Assembly: GCA_006176705.1 (NCBI GenBank)
Contig: QRFJ01000055.1
Span: forward strand, 930,001 to 994,000
DNA: 64,000 nucleotides
Direction of reading: 5' to 3'
Origin: Cocos nucifera
Taxonomy: Eukaryota; Streptophyta; Magnoliopsida; Arecales; Arecaceae
Shown here piece after piece: positions 11,915 through 24,111 of the stretch. Each line of letters starts with the position of its first letter. Positions within the stretch are counted from its first letter, which is position 1. The notes beneath the pieces are model-generated. The model saw only the letters and a program-made list of their open reading frames with translations. It was not told where the DNA came from and made no database searches. The translations under genes and the position numbers were made by a program.

Positions 11915-12167
11915 AGTTAGTTAGTTAGTTAATTAGTTAACTATTTCTAAAGTGACTAAATATAAATTTTTTGTTGAAGAAAGTTGGCTTTTGAATCCAA
12001 AATGATTTGATACATTAATTTTGAAATGATTAAATGCTCTGAATTTGATCTTTCATGCTTGTAATCCTTAGGTCCTTAATCACTCTAAAATTTAATTGGC
12101 ACAAATATAATTTGCTATAATTTTCTTGATGTATTCTAAATATTTAAATGTACTTTTTGATTTTGTC
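11295..12167 (+). other. SIRE-2 3' internal region, no gene recognised
   Basis: AT-rich sequence between the broken protease and the polypurine tract. No protein similarity is visible; the open frame 11453-11674 looks random. It stands where integrase, RT, RNase H and ORF3 should be, so a large deletion is inferred. Confidence 0.5.
11879..11938. repeat. Microsatellite (GA)n followed by (TTAG)n
   Basis: About 17 GA units run directly into repeated GTTA/TTAG units. It sits in the 3' internal region of SIRE-2. Confidence 0.9.
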
Positions 12168-12184
12168 AAAAAGGAAGAGAGGAT
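12168..12184 (+). other. Polypurine tract of SIRE-2
   Basis: AAAAAGGAAGAGAGGA stands immediately left of the 3' LTR, preceded by GATTTTGTC, the usual setting of the plus-strand primer in SIRE-like elements. Confidence 0.55.
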
Positions 12185-12970
12185 AAGTTAAGTATATGCT
12201 TAAGTATATTTAAGATATGATATTAATTGGAGAAGTAATCCAAGAGGGAAGAAAAGAAACAAACTCAAGTTTTTGGTGAGGGCATTAAATATTCTTGAAC
12301 AAGTCAAATAGAGAGGAATTAAATGCAGTTAATTGAGTGAGCATCCAAAAGAACATCTTTAGCAATCATTTAAAAGCTACTTATTCATTGAAGAAAAGAA
12401 GTCAAAACTACAACAAGCATTTATCATCGACTTCAACTAAGCTTCAACAAGTTTTATTATTCTTGTTGTCTTATTTATTCTTTGCAACCTCTATTATATA
12501 TTCTATTTTCGTGCAAGTTTTTTGATAGACTTGTCCAAATCTTTAATTGGATATTATATTGACTAAGTCTAGAGATAACATAGTTGGGAAGGTTTTGGTT
12601 GGTTTCCTATATAAAATCAACTAGATTGGTTGTGAGCCTACTAAAACAATCGATTGGATTGATTGTGAGCTTGACTAAAATAATCATACTATAATCAAAA
12701 GAATTATAATGAAATTTCTAAGTAAAAAAACTTGGAGAGTAGATATAGGTGCTGAGTTTGACATCGATTCATTATAAATTATTGTATTTGTATTGCTTAT
12801 TCTTATTCTTATCTTGTGCATTGATTTATCACTTATTTTGTTGCATATATTTATTTTATTCTTACATTTTATTTGTTTTACTTAAGAATTGTCTAAGTTT
12901 ATAAAATTTTTTGAAAAACCCAATTCACCCCCCTCCCCCCCTCCTTTTGGGTTTCTACATCTAAGCAACA
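12185..12970 (+). repeat. SIRE-2 3' LTR (shortened)
   Basis: Matches the 5' LTR from about 5115 onward and ends CAACA at 12970, the same ending as the SIRE-3 LTR (GGACAACA at 47152). About 480 bases present in the 5' copy are missing near its start. Confidence 0.75.
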
Positions 12971-12975
12971 TAAAC
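12971..12975. repeat. Target-site duplication TAAAC, right copy (SIRE-2)
   Basis: Second copy of the 5-bp duplication at 4628-4632, directly after the LTR-terminal CA. Confidence 0.85.
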
Positions 12976-13330
12976 TAGGTTTTTTTCTTAAATACAAAAA
13001 TATGGTTTCAACTAAGTGGCTATTAGAAATATTTCATATAGATTTATTTGGACTAACTAAGACTACCAACCTTGATGACAAGAAATATGGCTTTCTAATT
13101 ATTGATAATTTTTCAAGGTTTATATGGATTTTGTTTCTTGTACATAAAGATGAAACTTTTGGTGCTTTTCTTAAGCTTTATAAAAAGATTTTAAATGAGA
13201 AAGGTTTAAATCACTATGATAAAAAAAAAAAATGGAAGCAAATTGCTTGTGGCATTTCTTACCATATGCCATTAAATTCTTTTTTTTTTTTGCTGCATTA
13301 TAGTAAAAAGGCTTCTATATTCTAATAAGT
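12976..13330 (+). pseudogene. SIRE-1 integrase core, N-terminal part (broken)
   Basis: The frame from 13002 reads WLLEIFHIDLFG, then KYGFLIIDNFSRFIW and HKDETFGAFLKLYKKI. These are the first catalytic Asp region (HIDLFG) and the second Asp region (IIDNFSR) of a Ty1/copia rve integrase. The frame leads in from SIRE-1 sequence left of SIRE-2. It ends near 13330; the D-E distal part and the linker to RT are missing. Confidence 0.85.
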
Positions 13331-15150
13331 ATTTTTTTTGATTAGTGGCACTTTATTGTGGCATATATCTTAAAGTGTTGAAGACTAAGATGGCTATTAC
13401 TTTATTTAACTAATATGCTAGAAAATAATATCATAATTTATGGGATTTTCGAAGATTGCCACTAAATTTCAAATTGTTAATTTTTATTTAGAGCTTGGTT
13501 TTGTCATATTGATTTGATCAAATATATTATCATAGACATAAATTCTTAGCATTGCTATATATAGATTATTGGTTAAATCAGATTGTATTAAAATATTATG
13601 AATAAAAAGCTAAGATAAAAATGTAATAAAAGAATATTAGTAGTTTTTGCATCAAAAATCATTATTACTTTTAATTATAGCATGGATAAAAGTAATCTTG
13701 AGCTGACTATTCTTAAAGAGTTTGTAAAAAAAAATATATAAATATAATGATGCACAAAAGTTAATTTTTAAATTTTTAACAATAAAACATTGAACATAAT
13801 GATGAATCAAATAAATTAAGTTCATTTATTATTTTTATAAAAAAAATATTCAATGAGATTAAAATATAAAATATTAAAATTTAAATTAAATATTTATTTA
13901 ATGATACAAATGTATATTAAGAAACTAAAAAAAAATTATAGACACCCCCTTCAAGTTTGGGCTATTTACACTTAGACCCCAAAAGTTTAAAGTACATCAA
14001 TTATACCTTAAAACTTTCAATTTATCCCAAAGTGGTGCAGCCATTTATCTAGATCCTCACCCCATTAATCAAATAAAAAAAAAGATAAAAATATCCTTGC
14101 TTCAGAAAGGCTTTCATTAATCTACTAGTATAAATCTCAAAGCACACCATTCTTAATCATTCATCCACCTACATAGATCTTAAAGCACCCCATCCTTTGC
14201 TATTCATTTGCTAGCATAGATCTTAAAATGCTTTGACCTCAATCATCCATGTGCATATACATATCTTAAAGAACTTTATTCTTTATCATTCATTCACTTG
14301 CATAGATCACAAAGCACTTTATCTTTGATCCATTTGTCTATATAGATCTGCAAGCACTCAGTCATCTATCATGCATCTATTTGTATAAATCTTAAAGCAC
14401 TCTATTCTTAGTCATTTTTTTGCCTATAAAAATCTTAAAGCACTCCATCCTCTATCATCTATCCACTTGCACAAATCTTGAAGGCTCCATTTTCTATCAT
14501 CCATCTATTTGTATAGATATCAAAATACTCCATTCTCTATCATCTATCCACTTGCACCATTCTCGAAGCACTCCATCCTTAACTATTCATCTATCTATAT
14601 GGATTTCAAAGTGCTTCATCCTTTATCATCCATTTGTTTGCATAAAAATTTCAAAATGGTCTATCCCACATCATCCATCTGAGATCACAAAGTACTCCAT
14701 CCTCTATTATCCATCAGTCTACATAGAGCTTAAAGTACTCCAGCCTTTATCATTCATTTGCTTGCATAGATCTCAAAGTGCTATATCTACTATCATTCAT
14801 ATGCCTGCATAGACCTTAAATTACTCTATCCTTTATCATTCATTTGCCTGCATAGATCTCAAAGCATTCCATTATCTATCATTTATTCATTTGCATGGAT
14901 CTTAAAGCATTATATGTTTCATCATCCATCCACCTACATAGATGTCAAAGAACAAAATCATCCACAAGCACAAATTTCAAAGTTCTATTTTCCCCCTTCA
15001 TTTCAATTCCCCCAAAACAAAAGCTCCTTGCAAAGTTAGTGGAAGGATAGTTATGAAATTTTATAAAAAATTAAGCTATTAGGTGACCCTCATGTGATAA
15101 CATTCTCCAATAGCATTCAAAGTAGGGGCATTATTTAGGAATATATATGA
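13331..15150. other. Foreign or rearranged segment between SIRE-1 integrase and RT
   Basis: About 1.8 kb with no transposon protein similarity replaces the end of integrase. It has an AT-rich part (13331-13930), a stretch beginning ATAGACACCCCCTTCAAG (about 13935) that resembles an end of a small DNA transposon, and a minisatellite (14126-14960). No matching right end or target duplication was found, so the mechanism is unknown. Confidence 0.5.
14126..14960 (+). repeat. Minisatellite, 43-bp period, about 19 copies
   Basis: The unit is CATAGATCTTAAAGCAC plus CATCC-TTATCATTCAT-TTGC-like sequence. Three neighbouring units from about 14171 each measure 43 bases by hand count. Copies have diverged but keep the register over about 830 bases. 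The 130-codon open frame at 14420-14812 is a by-product of the repeat. Confidence 0.85.
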
Positions 15151-16674
15151 TCATATTGCATTTGTTTCTTACATAGAATCTAAAAATATAATTGAAGCTA
15201 AAAAAGATCATAATTGGATAAATGTATGCAAGAAGAATTAAACCAATTTTAAAGAAGTTATTTTTAGAACTTCATTAAAAGACCTAAAGATTATTTGATA
15301 GTTGGAACTTAATGAATGTTCATAAGTAAACTAAATGAAATTAGTAATGTAATTAGGAATAAAATTGAGTTGGTTGCACAAGATTATAACCAAGAAGAAG
15401 TTATTGATTTTATAAAATTTTTGCATCATTAGCTATGCTAAAAGCATTTATATTGTTACTTACTTTTGCATATTTTATGGATTTCAAAGATTTTTATAAA
15501 GATATCAAAAGCCTTTTTAAATGGATATATTATGGAGAAAGTTTATATATTGAACAATGTTCTAATTTTGAAAATCATGAATATCCAAATTATGCTTTTA
15601 AATTAAACATAACATTTTATGATTTAAAACAAGCACCTTGTGCTTGGTATAAAAGATTACATAAGTTTTTACTTAACAATGATTTCATAAGAGAAAATCT
15701 TGATACAACCCTTTTTATAAAAGAAAAATAAAATGATTTTTTGATGGTGTAAATTTATGTAGATGATATTATATTTGGTGATACTAATGAAGTTTTATGT
15801 CAAGATTTTGCCAAGCTTATGCAAGATGAGTTTGAGATGAGCATGATAAGAGAATTAACTTTCTTCCTCGAAGTTCAAATTAAACAAACAAAAGATGAGA
15901 TCATCATCAACCAAAGCAAGTATACAAGAGAGATCTTAAAGAAGTTTGAGATAGAGAATGCTAAGAGAATTAGCACCCTAAGGAATCTATCTTGCAAGCT
16001 TGACCAAGATGAAAATGGTAAGAGTATTAATCCAAAATTTTATGAAGATATGATAGGTTTATTACTTTATCTAACTGCAAGTAGGCCTGATATAATATTT
16101 AGTATGTACATGTGTAATATAGCAAGCTATTCCTTAAAAATCATACTTAATTATGGTCACAAGAATATTTAGATACTTAATTGAAACACAAACTATAGGA
16201 CTTTGGTATTCAAAATTATCTTCAATTCAACTACATGGATATTCAAATGTTGATCTTACTAGGTGTAAAATTGATGAAAAAAATACATGTAGAATATATT
16301 AATTTATAGGTGTAAACTTAATCTCATAGTTTAGCAATAAAAAGAATTTGGTAGCATTGTCAATAGCCAAAGCTAGATATATTGTAGCTAGAAGTTGTTA
16401 TACTCAAATCTTATAGATTAAACAATAATTAAAAAATTATGATAAAAAATATAATAAAATTTGTATGAAATGTGATAATACAAATACTATAAACGTAACT
16501 AAAAATCCTATCCAATATTTAAGAACTAAGTATATTGAAATAAGACATCATGTCATAAGAAATCTTGTGCAAAATAATGACATGATGCTTGATTTTGTAT
16601 CTATAGATAGACAAGTAGCTGATATAATTATAAAACCCCTTAGTGAGGATAGATGTAGCATGATTGGAGGTTGA
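15151..16674 (+). pseudogene. SIRE-1 reverse transcriptase and RNase H (broken)
   Basis: An RVT_2-type RT in pieces: 15435-15731 (EQCSNFENHEYPNYAFKL, then LKQAPCAWYKRLHKFL), a frame break, the catalytic YVDD at 15756-15767, and 15819-16172 (FEMSMIRELTFFLEVQIKQ, then TASRPDI). RNase H follows with several stops and ends in a frame with IEIRHHVIRN and ADIIIKPLSEDR at 16465-16674. The GYSDAD-like RNase H motif reads GYSNVD, so the metal-binding Asp is lost. It is non-functional because of multiple stops and frameshifts. Confidence 0.9.
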
Positions 16675-17050
16675 GTTAGGGCTTTATGATCTCTTTAAAT
16701 AAGTACCATATTTAAGAGTCTTTGATTTGAATCCATTTCTTATCATTTGATTTGATCTCATCTCCATTTGATCCATGTATTGATTGGTTTTTCCTTTTGA
16801 TCAAATATTCTTAGAGCCAACTCTAATTTGAAGAGTCAACTCCTTAAACTGAGGGAGAACTATGAGCCGACTCCCAAGTTAAGGAGAGCCGAGTCATAGA
16901 TTTAGGTTAAAGAGGAGTGGACTAAGGTCATCTAAACCAAGCTATCCCAAGGGTTTTTCATTCCTATCCTTTTCCTCTCAAATCTAAACTCTCTCCAAAC
17001 CTCTTTGCTTCCAAATTCACCCACTCCATTTTCAATCAAACCAATTTTTC
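16675..17050 (+). other. SIRE-1 spacer between pol and ORF3
   Basis: Non-coding. Contains repeated GAGTCAACTCC / GAGCCGACTCC motifs at 16810-16900. The same arrangement recurs in SIRE-3 at 49285-49350, so it is a conserved feature of the family here. Confidence 0.6.
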
Positions 17051-17872
17051 ATGAAGATTTGGTTCCCCATGTCTCCTCAGAAGCAAGTAGCCCAAAAATT
17101 GAAGCAAGATTAAGTCCAAGAACAAGTTGTTGAGCAGAGAATGAAGCATAGATCAGATTAGCATAGTGTTTGAAGGGAAGAACCGACACCTCCTCCTCTA
17201 ATTTATAATTGACTCCCATGAAGTTAACCTTATCCTCCTACATCATCAATACCAGTAGCAAGGTAGACATTGAGTTTCTTGAGTAGGAAAGTTCTAAAAT
17301 TGGGAGGAAGTTGAAGAAGATGGGTTGAGAGTTCATGTGTTCCCTAGATGTGCTGACCTATCCCACTTTGGTTTGAGGGTTCTATGAAAATGTTAAGTTT
17401 TGAGATAGGTAGTATAAATACTAAAGTGAAGGATGTCCGTATTATATTGGATGCATCAAGAATTGGATGGACTTTAAGGATGCCCACTGATGGGAGCTCT
17501 ATGGACAAACTTGATGAACAGAGGATTGGTTTGAGGCACATCCTATGACAAGATGATATCGATGAGCTTGAGGAGGTTAGTGCTAGTTAGTTGTCAATTG
17601 AGATATGTTTTCTCCATCATATGATCAGTAGGATCTACTTCCTCAAGATGGGGAGATTTGACTTTGCATTAAAGTGGGACATAATTATGATGTTTCATAT
17701 GCTTGAAGAGTATCCCCTAGACATGCCTATCTTGCTGCTCCAATAGATGCATAAGGCAACAAGTACATTAAAGGTGTCACTACCTTATGGCATGGTCATG
17801 ACTTTGATATTTTGAAAAAATGGCATTAAACTTGTGGGGGAGATTTCTAGAGACCTTATGCACACTAATACA
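17051..17872 (+). pseudogene. SIRE-1 envelope-like ORF3, first part (broken)
   Basis: An ATG at 17051 starts a frame after the pol spacer. Recognisable sequence begins at 17402: VKDVRIILDASRIGW, DEQRIGLRHIL, MGRFDFALKWDIIMMFHMLE, SLPYGMVMTLIF. The last motif (LPYGM..T.IF) is typical of the extra ORF of plant SIRE-like retroelements, often called envelope-like because of its position; a true envelope function is unproven. Stops and a frameshift near 17400 break it. The hAT-like element at 17873 interrupts it. Confidence 0.7.
17865..17872. repeat. 8-bp target duplication, left copy (hAT-like)
   Basis: CTAATACA here corresponds to CTAATATA at 26063-26070, one transition apart. Eight bases is the size expected for the hAT superfamily. 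Confidence 0.85.
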
Positions 17873-17897
17873 TAAGGTTACAAATGGGTTAGGTTGA
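17873..17897 (+). other. hAT-like terminal inverted repeat, left
   Basis: TAAGG..ACAAATGGGTTAG pairs with the right terminus (26038-26062) with few mismatches over about 20 bases. Confidence 0.8.
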
Positions 17898-18102
17898 CTT
17901 ATGACCCGAACCAATCCAATCCATTTAGACTCAATCTAACCTACTTTAAATGATCTATGGGGTTGGATTGGGTTCTAAAATTGAACCTATTCCATTTTTT
18001 GGGTTGGGTCTAGGTTTACTAAATTCTGATCTATGTCAACCTGAACCTGGTATATAGTTAGGACCTGAACCTACTAGAGCATCTAAATTATGATTTAAAA
18101 CT

Positions 18103-19549
18103 TGATAAGTACCATAAATTTATCAATAAAAATATTAATTTATTAATTAAATTATATTTATTTTTAAGAATTAATAATTAATTTATATATATTTTTAAGA
18201 AATTAATATTTTTATTAAATTAAAAAATAATTAAAAAATAATAAAAATAAAAAAATAAAATATTATTATCAGTAAAAAAGCTTATTTTTTTATCATAATA
18301 AAATAAATTTAGAGTAAATCAGAGCTAAAATAGATTGGATATGAATTTTTTTAAAAAAATTAAAATAAAAAAGGAAATAGCTCAGTCGGCTCATTAAGCC
18401 AAGCCATAGAAGCCATCAGTTGGTTCACAAAATCAGATATGGACCGCCAGCTCAACAACTTTCGACCAATCGGAGCATGCCACGTGATGGACCAAGATCA
18501 CTAAAGGGTCCATAGAAAATTCATCCCGACGTATAGGGATAAAATGGTAATTTCATAGGACTTACCGCGTGCTGATTGGTCCGTTCTTCAAATGTGCCCG
18601 ATCTATGCGGTCCACATGAATAGTAATGGTGCCATCGAGTGGTTCTGGTGGTTTGCAGTCCAGATCCAATGGCCAGGGTGGTTTCTAGTTTTGATTTGGT
18701 TTTTCCAACTCTCCTTGATCGCAATTCGATGGCCGACAGTGCTCCAAACTCAGATCCAACGACCCAGGAAGCTCTCGATAGTGATCCAACCTCCTAACAG
18801 TGATCTAATGGCCCGATCTTCTTCAGATCAACTCAATCGAATGGCTAGAACTTAATCCAACCTAATTTGGGCTATTACATATCCATTTTTGATGATTTTT
18901 GGACTGTTTGATCTAGATTTGATGGATAGATTTCATCAGAACCTACAAGACACGTCTATGAGCTCTTTTAATCCAATTTTCATTAGGATTTCATTATTTT
19001 TGTCAATCAAAACTCTTCTTAGTCCCATATTGCCCAGCAACAAATACTCCAGCCCTCCTAACTCTATTTAAAGGACTCTAGGCCTCCAGAATCAATTATC
19101 TATGGTCATAGATAGAAGTTTGGTAAAGGTTAGAGCCATGGTTGGGTTAGAGACTGCTTCAAGGCAATGGATGCTGCGAAGAAGAGCTAGCTTCTACACC
19201 ATCTCAATGCCAATGCCGATTCAAGATCAAGATCGGCTATTTCTTAGTTTTTATTTTCCTTGTTCTTTTTAATTTCATGTATTTAAATTATGAACTTTTA
19301 AATTAATGCAAAGTTTTATTTTTATGCACTTTAAATTCATACTTTTATTTTTAATTATAATTTAATTTTTTTGCTTTAATTTTAATTACTCTTCTTTTTT
19401 TTAAAAAAATCAAAGATTTCAAAATTAAAATAATGCATTCTCTATGGATTCGGTCCGACTCACTACTTTTTATCTATTTTTAATTATTTTAAGAAGTTGA
19501 ATTAGACTGATAAACATGATATTTTAACAAAAACATCATGCTCTTATCA
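18103..19549 (+). repeat. 5' LTR of the gag-only Ty3 element
   Basis: 1447 bases. Aligns almost throughout with 24112-25677, which is longer mainly because of an extra ~110 bases near 25395-25505. Open frames inside (for example 18592-18855, 18889-19071) recur in decayed form in the other LTR and are not genes. Confidence 0.9.
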
Positions 19550-19555
19550 AATTTT

Positions 19556-19573
19556 TGGAGCTATTACCAGAGA
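19556..19573 (+). other. Primer-binding site, tRNA-Asp type (decayed)
   Basis: TGGAGCTATTACCAGAGA differs from the plant tRNA-Asp complement TGGCGCCGTTGCCGGGGA at six positions, five of them transitions of the C-to-T / G-to-A kind. It starts six bases after the LTR end. This primer is typical of Athila-like and related Ty3 elements. Confidence 0.75.
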
Positions 19574-20923
19574 TGGCATGAAAATTTATTTTTTTTAATT
19601 TTTTTAATTTTTTTATAAATTAATTATAAATAAAATTTTATTTTTTTTAATTTTTCTATAAATATTGCTTACTAACTTTTTCTTCTTTATTTTATAAATA
19701 AAAAAAAGAGAGCAAAAAGATTAGGATGAGGAAACTTCCAATCTTGCTTAGTGAAATCAATCCTAACCCTAGATTTTATTATTATTATTATTTATTTTAT
19801 TTTTAAATTAATTTAAAAAATATCCACTTAATCCTAATTAAAAGCTTCATGATAAGATTAGAAATCCTAATTGCTTAAAAGATACATCATGTTAGCTTTA
19901 TTTTTATTTCTTTTGATGATTGCTGGAGGCAAGGTAAGCTTTTTAGACTCAATTAGTTGCATGCATTTAGTTTAAATTACATAGAACCCCTGCTTGAAAA
20001 ATTTTTTGTACATATTCATATTAAATCAACTTAAGAGCACAACCCATTAAACAACATAAGATGGAGATTTGATCATCCTTTCTTAGATCATAAACAACCA
20101 ACCAACATCCTGCATTGATCTAAATCTTTAATTTTAAAATTAATTAGACATCGGCCCTAGGAACTCGAGCTCATTAGGATAAGAAATCTTAAAAGTTGGT
20201 CTGAATTAGGGTTAGTCAGTTTGACTGATGTCTAAGGCAAGTGGTTCAGGGATGACTGGGCTCGAAGGAAGATGGATTATAACTGATTCCGTTAGCTTAT
20301 CTAGTCAAGTATAATTGGTGTCTAAGGTAAGCAACGGGAAACTCCCACCAATCTTATACTTACCTGATCAATTGATTAGCTAATCTTACACTTGGAGGGC
20401 TTAAAGATGACCTTGGTAGTTAGAAGCTGTCTAGATCTAGGACAATCCTTAGTTAGGATTGTTTGCCTAACTTGATTACTAACTAAAATATTAAACTTAA
20501 TTAAAACTAATCTTCTCTCTTCGTAGCTCTAGGACTTCTTAGGACCTCTTCTTTTGAACTCTTTTTTCTTTCTTCTCCTTTTCTCCTCTTTTCTTTCAAA
20601 AAATTAAAATAAATAAAAATTATAAAAATAAATAAAATTATAATAAAATAATAAAATCATTAAAAAATTATTATTTTTTAAAAAATAAAATAATAATATA
20701 ATAATAAAAAATAAAAAAATATAAAAAATAAAATAATAATATAAAAACTAAAAAAATTATAAAAAAATAAAAAATAATAAAATAATTTTAAAAAAATTAA
20801 AAAAAATTTGAACAACACATTAGGGTTGCACTAGTACATACATGGTAGGAAATCATTTTACTTGATCTAGTTGAATCCAACCATAAAATTGAATGGTTGA
20901 ATCATATTAAATCCAATAACTAA
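19574..20923 (+). other. Leader of the gag-only Ty3 element
   Basis: No gene seen. 20590-20820 is extreme low-complexity A/T (AAATAAAAAATAATA-like). Confidence 0.6.
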
Positions 20924-22950
20924 ATGGCTAAAAATTTTAGAGAACTGCCTAGGCAGATGAAGGAATATTTTATTTTTTCTACCTATAATCCATCAACTTG
21001 TATCCAGTTACCTAATATCTATACTACCCACTATGAGATCAAGCCAACCATAATTCAAATACTCCCATCTTTCTATGGAAACACTAACGAAAACCCTTAT
21101 AAACATCTAGATGAATTTTTAGAAGTCTGCTCTATGATGAGAATTCAAAATCTGACTGATGATGCCCTTCGATTAATTTTATTCTCTTTTTTATTAAAAG
21201 ATAAAGCCAAGTACTAGCTTGGCACAATAGGAAGATCAATCCAAACTTGGACTGAATTATAATATGAATTTCTTAAGAAATTTTATCCCATAAGCTGAAC
21301 CAACACCATTAGATGAGCTATCACTGGATTTGCTCAGCTTCCAAGGAAATAAATTCATGAGTCATGGGGAGACTTAAAGAACTAATTAGAAAATGCCTAC
21401 ATCATGGTCTATCTAAGTGGCAAATTATTCAAGCTTTTTATGAGGGTTTAGGAGACCATTATAAATAAATGATAGATGCACCCTATGAAGGTACATTTAT
21501 GAATAAAAATGAGGATGAAGCCTATGTCTTATTTGAAATCTTAAGTGAAAGCTCAATTAACCATACTTCACTATCCTTCTATCAAAAAATGGGCAGGGAT
21601 CCATGAATTTAAATATCCAAAATCTAGTTCTAAGGCTGATTCGAATTTGATAAATAAAATAGACTTTCTTGCCTAGAAATTAGATCAACTCCTAACCCTA
21701 GGTCAATAATCTCTTGCACAATTCACATCATCTTCTAATTATCAGGATACTTGTTCAATCTGTGCTAGCCCAATCCATCATGTGAGTGAATGTTTCATGG
21801 CTACATGATTTTCACCTTTTATCTAAGAATAAGTTCAAGCTGCACAAGACTACTTCAAGTTGATTAATGATCTTTTTTCAAATTTATATAACCTAGATTG
21901 AAGAAATCATCTCAATTTTTCTTGGATACCTCAACAGACTTAGGCTCGGACCCAATATCAAAATTATGTTTATAATAAGAGTCAACCTAATCAGTCTTTT
22001 CAGCCATTACATTATAATCAGCCATCATACCCACCTTCTCAATAGATCAATCTAGCCGATGATAGGTTTAATCAACTTCAACAACTGATTCTGACTCAAC
22101 AATAATCTATCGCCAAGCTAGAAGTTCAAATAGGATAATTAGCTGAGTCTAACATGAGGAGAGAACTAGGTCAATTATCGAGCCAACCGATTCTTATAAA
22201 TAATCCATCCATTATCCATCAATCACCTAGATTTAATTTTCAATCTAATGTCCCATCTAAGAATTCCCATCTAGAGAATGCTAAAGTAATTTCTGAACTT
22301 AAAAGTTATAGGATTCTTATGGACATATATCAAGACTAGGTGAGAAAGGCTAGTATTGATGCTAGCCAAAATAAAAATTTAGAAAAACAAGTTAATACTG
22401 AAGCTAACCACATAGAAGAACCTAAGCCCGAAACTAGTATTGATGCTGGTTCTAGTTTAAATAAGATAGATAAAGGGGAGAAGAGAATAGATGATTTACC
22501 TAAGACCTATAAATTTGAAGTCCTATTTCTTTCACCCCTAAAAGATGGTTCTTCTTACAAAAATCAAGAGGCATGTAATGAAGTATCAATGGAGTTTTTA
22601 AATCAAGATCATATTAATTTATCTTTAGAATTAAAGCCACCTTTAGTCATCCTTCCAGTATCCATTGCATCAAACTTAACTTCTAATACAAAAACTCAAC
22701 ATATGAGCATTTTAGAAGAATAAATAGGAGAAATTCTTAATAAACATGAGACTGAGAAGGGGATCACAAACTATATTTTCATAATTCAAAATAAATATAT
22801 CAATAAAAAGATAATAAACTATTTTCTTATGATTGATAATCTAAAATCATTGGAATTTGTCAATGCAGTATTTGACAAAGGATAGTAAGCTGAATTATGT
22901 CTGGGTAAAAATAATAAACTTAGCGCTTGTTGGGGGGCAATCCAATATTT
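20924..22950 (+). pseudogene. Ty3/gypsy gag (broken), the only gene of this element
   Basis: Starts MAKNFRELPRQMKEYFIF at 20924. The Retrotrans_gag region follows: YEIKPTIIQILPSFYGNTNE, then NPYKHLDEFLEVC and LKDKAKYWL up to about 21260, where stops begin. A perfect CX2CX4HX4C zinc knuckle (CSICASPIHHVSEC) lies at 21752-21793. Two longer open pieces follow, 22154-22339 and 22340-22723, rich in polar and acidic residues without a recognised domain. A decayed tail reaching about 22950 contains CWGAIQYL. The fold resembles Athila/TAT-type gag. Several stops make it non-functional. Confidence 0.8.
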
Positions 22951-24099
22951 AGTTTTCTTTCATCTAATTCATCTTTTTAGTTTATTTTTTTTAGAATATT
23001 TTGAATAAAGTTGGAGGGAGAGTCAAATTTTCAAAGACATATGCTGGTCCATCAAAAACATATTTAGTCAGGTGTATTCTTTCATGTTCTTTATTATACC
23101 CTCTATTTTTCTTCTCCATTAAGGATAATGTCGATTAAATTGGGGAAGAGAATAATAAAAAATTTTAAATTTTTAAAATTCTTAAAGAAGTTAGTATTTA
23201 GCATTTAGACATCTGATTATGCTTAAGAATTGAGTTGAACTAAGCATTTTTTTAAAAAAATTGATGCATAGATCAGAGAATTTATGAGATATTGAGTGAT
23301 CAATTATTAAAAAATTTAATAAAGTGTTAAGTCTAGAACATAAATAATTTTTCTTTGAGTACTTTCGATTTTTTCTATTAGCATCAAAGAAAAGTCTACT
23401 TTTTATGATCTTATATAGGGTAACTATACATTTTTTTATAAATTAAAAAATTAAAATAAAATAAATTTTAAGTACTTATCACTGAGTAACCGGGCCTCTT
23501 TGCTTAAGCAAGCATTGAGTTTTGCATCAAAAGATAGAAAAAATAAAGAAGCTCATTATAAAGCTAGTCCTAACTCATAGCCTATTTGATTCGAACTAGT
23601 ATGTTTGAGGAATATTTTATACCTAATGCCCTAAAGCTAACTGGTTTCGAAGTTATTGGCCCAAGACTCGCTATATGGATCAAATAGAAAGCTTAAGAAA
23701 TTAAGACACTCAATAGTGATAGAATATAAAAAAAATATTAGTTTTTCATCAAATAATCGGATTTCATTGCTTAAGCAAGCAATGATATTCACGTCAAAAA
23801 GTAGGCAATGTGAATAAAAAATTAATAAATGAAGGGTGAAAGTAATAATGCACTTGCCCATATGAAAGTTTAGATGATTCAGAGATAAAGATAAGATACT
23901 TTAGAAAAGTTTAAAAAAATTTAATACTTTTTATTTAATTTTAATATTGATAAGTATTAATACCCTAATGATATACCTTATTTATGCTCTACTGAATATC
24001 AATGGCTATTTTTAAATTACTTAAGTAAAATTCAAAACTCTAAAGTTAAAAGGTATCTAAAACTAAATTCTTTCTTTACTCGAGGATGAGCAAAGCTTA
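22951..24099 (+). other. Non-coding 3' region of the gag-only Ty3 element
   Basis: About 1.1 kb with no RT, integrase or other recognised motif in any frame. Contains a degenerate direct repeat with GCTTAAGCAAGCA near 23500 and 23770 (AAC/AATCGG....TTGCTTAAGCAAGCA). Confidence 0.55.
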
Positions 24100-24111
24100 A
24101 GTTGGAGGGTA
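24100..24111 (+). other. Polypurine tract of the gag-only Ty3 element
   Basis: AGTTGGAGGGTA directly precedes the 3' LTR, after CTCGAGGATGAGCAAAGCTT, a common setting in Athila/TAT-type elements. Confidence 0.6.

Larger units (their letters stand above)
4633..12970 (+). mobile_element. SIRE-2: SIRE-like Ty1/copia element nested in SIRE-1 pol
   Basis: A long 5' LTR, decayed primer site, gag, first part of protease, and a shortened 3' LTR, flanked by the 5-bp duplication TAAAC. The left LTR edge was fixed by alignment with the SIRE-3 LTR start: TATTGACCCAATAATTAATT here against TGTTGCTCCAAGAATTGATT at 45743. Integrase, RT and RNase H are missing: protease stops near 11290 and unrelated-looking 3' sequence follows. 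CACTA-B (7511-11158) interrupts the protease region. Confidence 0.85.

Noticed and set aside
14420..14812. 130-codon open frame with His/Ser/Ile repeats
   Set aside because: It lies entirely inside the 43-bp minisatellite and simply reads the repeat.
14126..14960. CRISPR-like array of regular repeats
   Set aside because: The repeats are contiguous 43-bp units that diverge along their whole length, with no constant repeat and unique spacer pattern, in plant DNA.
18521..19071. Open frames at 18521-18724, 18592-18855 and 18889-19071 as small genes
   Set aside because: They fall in an LTR and recur in decayed form in the partner LTR (24532-24834, 24897-25079).
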